A DNA stretch of 64,000 nucleotides from Exiguobacterium sp. Leaf196 (GTDB lineage Bacteria > Bacillota > Bacilli > Exiguobacteriales > Exiguobacteriaceae): the NCBI RefSeq assembly GCF_001423965.1, contig NZ_LMPV01000007.1:243271-307270 (forward strand), in the 5' to 3' direction. Below, one piece after another: positions 58,786 to 64,000 of this stretch; the stretch's first letter is position 1; each line of letters starts with the position of its first letter. Below the pieces are notes generated by a model that saw only the letters and a program-made list of their open reading frames with translations, had not been told where the DNA came from and searched no databases. The position numbers and the translations under genes are program-made.

Positions 58786-59465
58786 TGCCACGCATACTTC
58801 CTTTTCTTTTAACAGCTAGCATACTAGGTGGTTGTAGTAACGACTCAGCGAATCTCTACTTGAAGCAAAGTGCTCAAAGCACGCTCGCTGGAGACCTTTT
58901 CGAAGAACAACAATGGCGCGAAAAAGCTCGGACGGAAGGTGCGACAGATAAGCGTCTGATCGCGCTGTCACAGCAGCAAGAGGCATTTCACGATTTGAAA
59001 GCCGCCTTGTTCATGAATCAGACGACGGACGCCCTTCGTCACGCGGAACGAGTCATGAATCAGACGTTCGGTGACAAAGCACTCGCGGATGAAGCAGCTA
59101 GTTATCACCGCACTCTTGGTAAGGTCGAAAAAGCATTTCGTGACGTGGCAGGTACCTACACGTACTCGACGAGTGATCAGGGCGAAAACGAACAAGATTA
59201 TAGCGATGCGACGATTGATGTCGTAACGTATCCGAATCGTGAGGCGACACTGACAATCCATGATGCTCGAGATTATGAAGGACAACCACTTGATGACTTT
59301 ACGTATAGCGGACGTTTTAATTCCGATAATAGCCTGATGCTATATTTCTATGAGTCTTCTTTAGAAATCGAGTTTGATGACGACGGCGGTCTGACCTTCC
59401 GCGATTCCGGGATTGAAAAAGACTCGACGATTGATTTTGAACAGACGACAAAACAATCCTTATGA
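58782..59465 (+). CDS. Lipoprotein, unknown (pair B, second gene)
   Basis: 227 residues. Lipobox 'ILGGCS' near residue 14-19 follows a short hydrophobic start (MMPRILPFLLTASILGG). Residues 20-110 are helical; residues 115-227 are strand-rich with 'VAGTYTYSTSDQGEN' and 'ATLTIHDARDYEGQPLDD', and resemble the 'FEGTYEVERST' domain of the pair A lipoprotein. Same gene order and overlap (ATGA) as pair A. Likely acts outside together with its membrane partner. Function unknown. Confidence 0.78.
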   Translation: MMPRILPFLLTASILGGCSNDSANLYLKQSAQSTLAGDLFEEQQWREKARTEGATDKRLIALSQQQEAFHDLKAALFMNQTTDALRHAERVMNQTFGDKALADEAASYHRTLGKVEKAFRDVAGTYTYSTSDQGENEQDYSDATIDVVTYPNREATLTIHDARDYEGQPLDDFTYSGRFNSDNSLMLYFYESSLEIEFDDDGGLTFRDSGIEKDSTIDFEQTTKQSL

Positions 59466-59466
59466 T

Positions 59467-59503
59467 AAAACGCTTGTCTTCGAAAACGGAGACAAGCGTT
59501 TTT
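59467..59503. terminator. Bidirectional terminator
   Basis: AAAACGCTTGTCT pairs with AGACAAGCGTTTTT. Confidence 0.87.
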
Positions 59504-59511
59504 GTTTGGAA

Positions 59512-61242
59512 TCATCCTTTTGCATCTTTAAAGCGATTCAATCCATATCCCACTAATCCACCGAGGAATGGGAAGAGGAAAAGCATGAATGCATTCCACC
59601 ATGTCAAAGTGGAAATGACGACACCGGCTAGGACATCGTTATCCCATTGCAGTTCAAACCGCGTTTGTGTGAAGTAGGCTAGAATGAGTCCACCAATCAT
59701 GAAGACTCCAGCATAAATCGCAACATTCGGTAACGTCCGAATCCAGCGGAACCCGATTCCGATGTGGATGATGAACATCAGAATAAGAGCAATCAAGCCG
59801 TACGGAGCAATACTTGAACTAAGCAATTGTTCTTCTTCAAACGAAGTGGACGCATTCGCGATTTGTGCGAAGCGTGTCAGGAGTCCAACATCCACCGTTT
59901 CATCAAAGCGTGTCACTTTCGGATCAAGCGTTGGATCTTCTCCATTTTGAATCTGATTTCCGATAATTCCTTGGATTCGACTCAGATTCGAAGCTTCTCC
60001 CGCTTCTTCCACTGGTCGTTGCAGATCATTCAAACGGTCTTGGCCATATAAGGCAGCACCTAAACGGAATTCTTCCGTCAAAACGGTCATCTTGAAATCG
60101 ACTTGTCCCGCTTGTGACATCGCGTAAAGCGGAGAAGCACCACTCAAGAAAACGAGACTCGCCGATTCCCCAAATTCGACTTCGTCCATTTCATCGAGCT
60201 CGTTTAGATAATACACTTGTCCGAATGATGTCAGTAGGACACCGAACAAATAAACGCTCATCAATGTTGTCGCAGCGATCCGTCCGACTTGCCAAGAACC
60301 GCTTAGATTCGTTTGACCGATGAATTGGAATAATAGAACACCTGCGAACGCTAGAAGGAAAATTCGAATCATTCCTGTGATCAGATGTAGATCGAAAACG
60401 CCGAAATCCGTCGCAAACAATCCGATAACCAATGTAATCACCGATAATGTCAGGGCAAAAACGACGGCACGTTCAATTCGTTCATTCCAAGATGTCGCCT
60501 TGATTCCGATGACACCACCTCGTTCGAGCAACCATGCGCTCCCGATTAATAGGATCAATCCCGGCAAGGATAGTAAGAAATGCCCTGAAAAAATATGAAA
60601 ATCAAGTTGATTGATTGCTTTTTGAATATCAGAGAACCGATCCGCATCGTTACCTATCACTTCGGTCAGGAAGCGTGATTTCAAGTCTTCACTTGATGTG
60701 AGATTTAGACCAGCAAGGGCGACGAAAGCAAGGAAGAAGAACATTCCGAACGTACTAAAGTCATTCCCTACGTTTTCTTGAACAGTCTTGATTCCATCTA
60801 ATGCTGGGTTATCACTGAGCAGACCGAGCATGATGAACAAGATGACGACGATCGCAGCAAAACAGATGACGGCGGCGATACTACCGATCGCAAGACTCGG
60901 ATTCCCAAGCGAAAAATCGAATCGCGAGAAGAATGCGCGTCCGCGCTCTTTCCATGGAAGGTTCACGTTCCAATCCTGTGATTTCCACTTCTTACGAATG
61001 TCGTCCATACCCGGAAGACGGTCCACAAGTGAGCCTTCTGACGTCGCGGCGACGAGACGCGAATGTCCACAATTCGGACAGTAGGACGCGCGACCATCCA
61101 TTTGCGTACCGCATCCGACGCAAAAATGGGCAGTTTGTTCAAAACGAATCGGACGGGCTTGCTTATCAAGCGATGTTCCGTCTACCTCGCAATACTGGGC
61201 GTGCGGAGCATGTGCTTGACCACAGGTCGAACAATACTTCAT
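59512..61242 (-). CDS. Polytopic membrane protein with two N-terminal zinc ribbons
   Basis: 576 residues from the ATG at 61242, which overlaps the stop of the 140-aa gene (ATGA). The first ribbon 'YCSTCGQAHAPHAQYCEVDG' has lost its last Cys (CxxD); the second 'FCVGCGTQMDGRASYCPNCG' is complete. After a charged linker, about eight to nine membrane helices follow, with a 120-residue outer loop near 390-490 ('FKMTVLTEEFRLGAALYGQD'). The last helices include 'LMFIIHIGIGFRWIRTLPNV'. No transporter family is recognised. It is the last gene of a three-gene unit with two other zinc-ribbon proteins. Confidence 0.75.
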   Translation of the reverse strand: MKYCSTCGQAHAPHAQYCEVDGTSLDKQARPIRFEQTAHFCVGCGTQMDGRASYCPNCGHSRLVAATSEGSLVDRLPGMDDIRKKWKSQDWNVNLPWKERGRAFFSRFDFSLGNPSLAIGSIAAVICFAAIVVILFIMLGLLSDNPALDGIKTVQENVGNDFSTFGMFFFLAFVALAGLNLTSSEDLKSRFLTEVIGNDADRFSDIQKAINQLDFHIFSGHFLLSLPGLILLIGSAWLLERGGVIGIKATSWNERIERAVVFALTLSVITLVIGLFATDFGVFDLHLITGMIRIFLLAFAGVLLFQFIGQTNLSGSWQVGRIAATTLMSVYLFGVLLTSFGQVYYLNELDEMDEVEFGESASLVFLSGASPLYAMSQAGQVDFKMTVLTEEFRLGAALYGQDRLNDLQRPVEEAGEASNLSRIQGIIGNQIQNGEDPTLDPKVTRFDETVDVGLLTRFAQIANASTSFEEEQLLSSSIAPYGLIALILMFIIHIGIGFRWIRTLPNVAIYAGVFMIGGLILAYFTQTRFELQWDNDVLAGVVISTLTWWNAFMLFLFPFLGGLVGYGLNRFKDAKG

Positions 61243-61661
61243 ACGCGTTGCCCCATTTCTGATCCACAGCATGTGCAAAAATGCTGATCATTACGTTGTG
61301 GCGTATGGCATGTCGTACATGCGACTTTCGCTTGTTCGTTCTCACGGGGAACAGACGTGCCGCATTTCCCACAGAACTTCGCACCTGGCTCAAGAGGTGT
61401 CCGGCATGACTTACATTGTTTTTGTCCAGCTTCGACTTCCATCTCGTCAATCCGTGACAAGGCACCGAATACGAGTACTTCCTGCGCGAGAATATCCTCA
61501 ATTTCTTGACGACGACCTTCATTCCGCAGCTTCATATAATGACGCTCTCCGATCTCGTACAGTAAGCGTCCTTTTTCACGTCGGGCTTGCTCCGCCTGAT
61601 CCTGTAATTCTTTTGCTGTCATTCCTTGAAAACGTGATTTGACTGCTTGCCAATCCATCAT
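61239..61661 (-). CDS. Soluble zinc-ribbon protein with N-terminal coiled coil
   Basis: 140 residues. Residues 10-75 are helical and charged ('AKELQDQAEQARREKGRLLY', 'RNEGRRQEIEDILAQEVLVF'), probably a coiled coil. Two zinc ribbons end the protein: 'CKSCRTPLEPGAKFCGKCGT' near 82 and 'CTTCHTPQRNDQHFCTCCGS' near 114. No membrane segment, so it stays in the cytoplasm. The ATGATG has GGGAGG upstream. It may link or regulate the two membrane proteins encoded on either side; that is inference from operon place. Confidence 0.78.
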   Translation of the reverse strand: MMDWQAVKSRFQGMTAKELQDQAEQARREKGRLLYEIGERHYMKLRNEGRRQEIEDILAQEVLVFGALSRIDEMEVEAGQKQCKSCRTPLEPGAKFCGKCGTSVPRENEQAKVACTTCHTPQRNDQHFCTCCGSEMGQRV

Positions 61662-61681
61662 CCGTGTAGCCTCCCTTATTC

Positions 61682-63067
61682 TTATTTAATATTCGTTGCC
61701 TGTTGAATCCGGAATTCTTCCTCATAGCTATCTTCTGAACTGCCATATGTGAAGAGGTAGCGGAAGAGTGATTTCGATGTAGACTTTCCTGGTGATTCAC
61801 TCGCATACGTGTACAGCTCGCCTCGGATATATGTCGTCGCCATGACTTCAATACCGACCGTATCCCCGTACTCGACGAACTTCGCTGATGAACGATCAAT
61901 CGAGGCATTCATGAACTCTCCGTCCCACTCCAAGTCCTTTCGACTCCAATCGTCATAGTTCTTTTGTTGTTTTGCAAGATAGGACGCATCATCAACGAGC
62001 GAGAAATAACTCGTATCTTGATAGGTTGCCGCATCGACCCAGTCAGACGCGTGGTCCTCGACGACTCCTTGAAGTTGGTTCAAAACGGCTTCTGACGGTG
62101 CGAACGTGAACGTCGCTTTTTTCGTATCCGGTTTGACGAGAATCTCATCCGAAGTTTCCTCTCCCCATGGGAACGAATTCTCGATTGAGAGTTTGATCCC
62201 GTTCTTCGGGATTGGTCCATAGTTCTTCAAATCTGATACTTGTTTCGATGTCGATTTTCCGTCAACGATCAAAAAGGCATCCGGATACGTCTGATCGAGC
62301 TCGATCGCATTTCCTTTTAACGTGATTTCGAATTTTCGATCCGCAGCGTCAAGCGTCAACGGATTGATCGTGACGTCGCTCGATTCTTTACCGTATTCGC
62401 CATCGTACGCGATTTTGGCATCCGTTAATCCCGGATAGACACCGTCCATCATGATCCCTTCCGCTGACGCTTTACTACTTTCCGTTCCAACAGGATTCAC
62501 GAGTGTTACCTTCGTTCCTTTAAAGTTACTGATGACTTCCGTTTTGACACTATCGAGGCGTAAACGGTAATCCTTGAAGATTCCGAGTTGACGACCACTG
62601 GCGACGATTTGACCCGGAACATCACTATCGTTTTCTGCTTGAATCGACGCACCCGCCATCAATAAATAATCCATGAATGATTTCTTTTGCTCCGGCGTCT
62701 CTTTCAAAGCATCTAAAAAACGTTGCGCCATTTTTCGGTCAATCGGCTTTCCATTGAACTCTGTATGCTCAGCGAGTAATGTAGCGTCACCGGAGCGAAT
62801 CGCATCGCGGACTTCATTCGTCGTCGCCTCAACAGTAAACCATTGTGTGGCGAGACCATAGTAGGCACCACCAGCTACGACCAATAATCCAACGGTCAAT
62901 AAAATCGCTTTTGCAGACCTACTCGTTTTTTTAGGTCGAATTGGTCTTCCGTCGCGTTCTTTCTCTACAGATTCTGCGTGTTCTACATGCTGTTCTAAGG
63001 CATCACCGCAACTCGGACAGAATTTCAATCCACGCTTCGTAGCATCCGAACAATTCACACATGCCAT
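61682..63067 (-). CDS. TcaA/YvbJ-like zinc-ribbon membrane protein
   Basis: 461 residues. Zinc ribbon 'CVNCSDATKRGLKFCPSCGD' at the N-terminus, a basic linker 'PIRPKKTSRSAK', one helix (about 53-72), then an outer part with repeated domains: a TcaA second domain ('VRDAIRSGDATLLAEHTEFN', 'AQRFLDALKETPEQKKSFMD'), two beta domains, and an NTF2-like end. This is the TcaA layout; in Staphylococcus aureus TcaA influences teicoplanin response and teichoic acid handling. The last 130 residues match those of the 56720 protein. First gene of the three-gene zinc-ribbon unit. Confidence 0.87.
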   Translation of the reverse strand: MACVNCSDATKRGLKFCPSCGDALEQHVEHAESVEKERDGRPIRPKKTSRSAKAILLTVGLLVVAGGAYYGLATQWFTVEATTNEVRDAIRSGDATLLAEHTEFNGKPIDRKMAQRFLDALKETPEQKKSFMDYLLMAGASIQAENDSDVPGQIVASGRQLGIFKDYRLRLDSVKTEVISNFKGTKVTLVNPVGTESSKASAEGIMMDGVYPGLTDAKIAYDGEYGKESSDVTINPLTLDAADRKFEITLKGNAIELDQTYPDAFLIVDGKSTSKQVSDLKNYGPIPKNGIKLSIENSFPWGEETSDEILVKPDTKKATFTFAPSEAVLNQLQGVVEDHASDWVDAATYQDTSYFSLVDDASYLAKQQKNYDDWSRKDLEWDGEFMNASIDRSSAKFVEYGDTVGIEVMATTYIRGELYTYASESPGKSTSKSLFRYLFTYGSSEDSYEEEFRIQQATNIK

Positions 63068-63198
63068 GCCAAGCCTCCCTCTCTATTTTTCAATTTTAAT
63101 TAGTAAAAAATAACCATAGAAAATTCTAACACGTATATTCTATATTTACTATTTATTGTAAAGATTATTTTATTATTTATTAAATAATGATTATTACG

Positions 63199-63241
63199 AA
63201 AACAACTAGTCTCGCTCTTATTTAAAAGAACAGACTAGTTG
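63199..63241 (-). terminator. Terminator of the 180-aa lipoprotein gene
   Basis: On -, CAACTAGTCT pairs with AGACTAGTTG, with inner TTCTT/AAGAG pairing, followed by TTTTC. Confidence 0.7.
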
Positions 63242-63265
63242 ATACTCATCGTTACATATAAGATG

Positions 63266-63808
63266 TCACTTCAGTGAGACTGCATATTTATCAGCAAGGT
63301 CCTGTAAGTCATACATATACTCGCGTGCCGTCGTTCGAGTTTCCGTCATCAGATTGTTCGCTGAAGTAATTTTAGAAGCATCTCCCGTATCAATCGCTGA
63401 AATGATTTCAGACAGACCCTCCGTATTTTTTGCCATCATTTTAATCATCTTAGCATGTGTATTACGAAGCTCTTTCGGAGGTATGATTTGTTCAATCGGT
63501 TCTTGCATTTCGACTGATTCTGGTAAAAACTTTTCCGTTACTCGACTTCTGAATGTTAAATCATCGATTTCACCATCAATCGATTCTTGACGCAGGGTAT
63601 CAAAATCTTTAGCAAATTGAGATAAATCTTGGGTAACCGGACGGACATCCGCTAAATAGCTTTTGAAGTTTTCCTTTTCATTACTGACCTGTGAACCATC
63701 CGTCTCGCCTACTTTGCTGACTGTTTCGCCCGTCGTTTCGCTTGAGTCACACCCTACTAAAGCAGCAGACATTAAACCTGACAGCAATATCGCCCCAATT
63801 TTTCCCAT
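63266..63808 (-). CDS. Helical lipoprotein, unknown
   Basis: 180 residues. Signal with lipobox 'ALVGCD' near residue 16-21. After a low-complexity linker ('SSETTGETVSKVGETDGSQV'), the rest is helical: 'FKSYLADVRPVTQDLSQFAK', 'EPIEQIIPPKELRNTHAKMI', 'EYMYDLQDLADKYAVSLK'. It looks like a four-helix bundle on the outer membrane face. I do not recognise a family. It lies just upstream of, and on the same strand as, the TcaA-like unit but has its own terminator. Confidence 0.75.
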   Translation of the reverse strand: MGKIGAILLSGLMSAALVGCDSSETTGETVSKVGETDGSQVSNEKENFKSYLADVRPVTQDLSQFAKDFDTLRQESIDGEIDDLTFRSRVTEKFLPESVEMQEPIEQIIPPKELRNTHAKMIKMMAKNTEGLSEIISAIDTGDASKITSANNLMTETRTTAREYMYDLQDLADKYAVSLK

Positions 63809-63899
63809 CGTTACCTCCAGATATCGTATTTAGTATAAGTATACATTTAAAAACATTTGAAACTTTTTAAGTTACATATAAAATAAATAATTTATATTA

Positions 63900-64000
63900 A
63901 AAGAGGCTGGGACATAACTAGCTGAATTTAACGAGAAGAAGGAATTGCCATCACTCAGGATGTGCAATTCCTTCTTTTTTTATTGTCTCGCGTCAAGTTG
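63900..64000. repeat. Dispersed repeat of the 'GAGGCTGGGACATAA' type, start
   Basis: The sequence AAAAGAGGCTGGGACATAAC is a common intergenic repeat in Bacillales genomes as I remember them; no other copy is seen in the window. It contains a strong hairpin AGAAGGAATTGC with GCAATTCCTTCT and a T-run (63939-63985), so it may also terminate transcription on +. It is cut by the window end. Confidence 0.5.

Overview
The window looks like the chromosome of a low-to-medium GC Firmicute of the order Bacillales. My best guess is Exiguobacterium, from overall protein feel and base composition, and I could not check it. Supporting signs are AGGAGG-type ribosome binding sites, TTGACA/TATAAT promoters with 16-18 bp spacers, strong U-tract terminators, cre-like catabolite sites, a TagGH teichoic acid exporter, an LCP-family wall ligase, TcaA-like zinc-ribbon membrane proteins and a c-di-AMP (ydaO/yuaA) riboswitch. 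I see no phage, transposase, tRNA, rRNA or CRISPR array.

Layout. 0-7 kb: end of a secreted glucosaminidase, then a reverse-strand potassium-uptake operon (35-aa membrane ORF, kdpF, kdpA, kdpB, kdpC, short kdpD) behind a c-di-AMP riboswitch and terminator. 7-15 kb: housekeeping and envelope genes (glutathione peroxidase, glycerate kinase, oxidoreductase, D,D-carboxypeptidase, UreI/AmiS-like channel) and a zinc-ribbon protein/lipoprotein gene pair. 15-32 kb: an exopolysaccharide (EPS) locus, with thirteen tightly packed reverse-strand genes from the chain-length regulator to an LCP ligase and a divergent ligase/polymerase gene. Two paralogous four-repeat proteins bracket it. 32-34 kb: ATP-grasp enzyme, VanZ-like protein, XRE regulator. 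34.5-38.1 kb: the most striking locus. A PlcR-like HTH/TPR regulator lies divergent from a small-peptide cassette (48-aa peptide, 401-aa unknown, methyltransferase-like protein) and convergent with a secreted precursor carrying five copies of AIKGLPLEY-type peptides, similar to the PapR pheromone. 38-50 kb: LOG-family enzyme, TagGH with an attenuator-like leader, secreted 5'-nucleotidase, an M48-like/ankyrin fusion that has lost HEXXH, fatty acid desaturase, FAD/Rieske oxidoreductase. 50-55.7 kb: two-component system, binding protein and UhpT-like transporter with two cre sites and a direct-repeat operator. 55.8-63.8 kb: a cluster of zinc-ribbon/TcaA-like membrane proteins, a J-like fusion and lipoproteins, containing a second copy of the gene pair seen near 10 kb.

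How the parts may work together. Much of the window serves the cell surface: wall hydrolysis and trimming, EPS synthesis and attachment, teichoic acid export, and TcaA-like envelope proteins. Potassium uptake should be switched off by c-di-AMP. Sugar-phosphate (or related) uptake looks sensed from outside by a binding protein and repressed by CcpA. The peptide-pheromone locus probably controls the adjacent peptide cassette according to cell density. Operon membership, operator assignments and the regulator-target link are inferences from layout.
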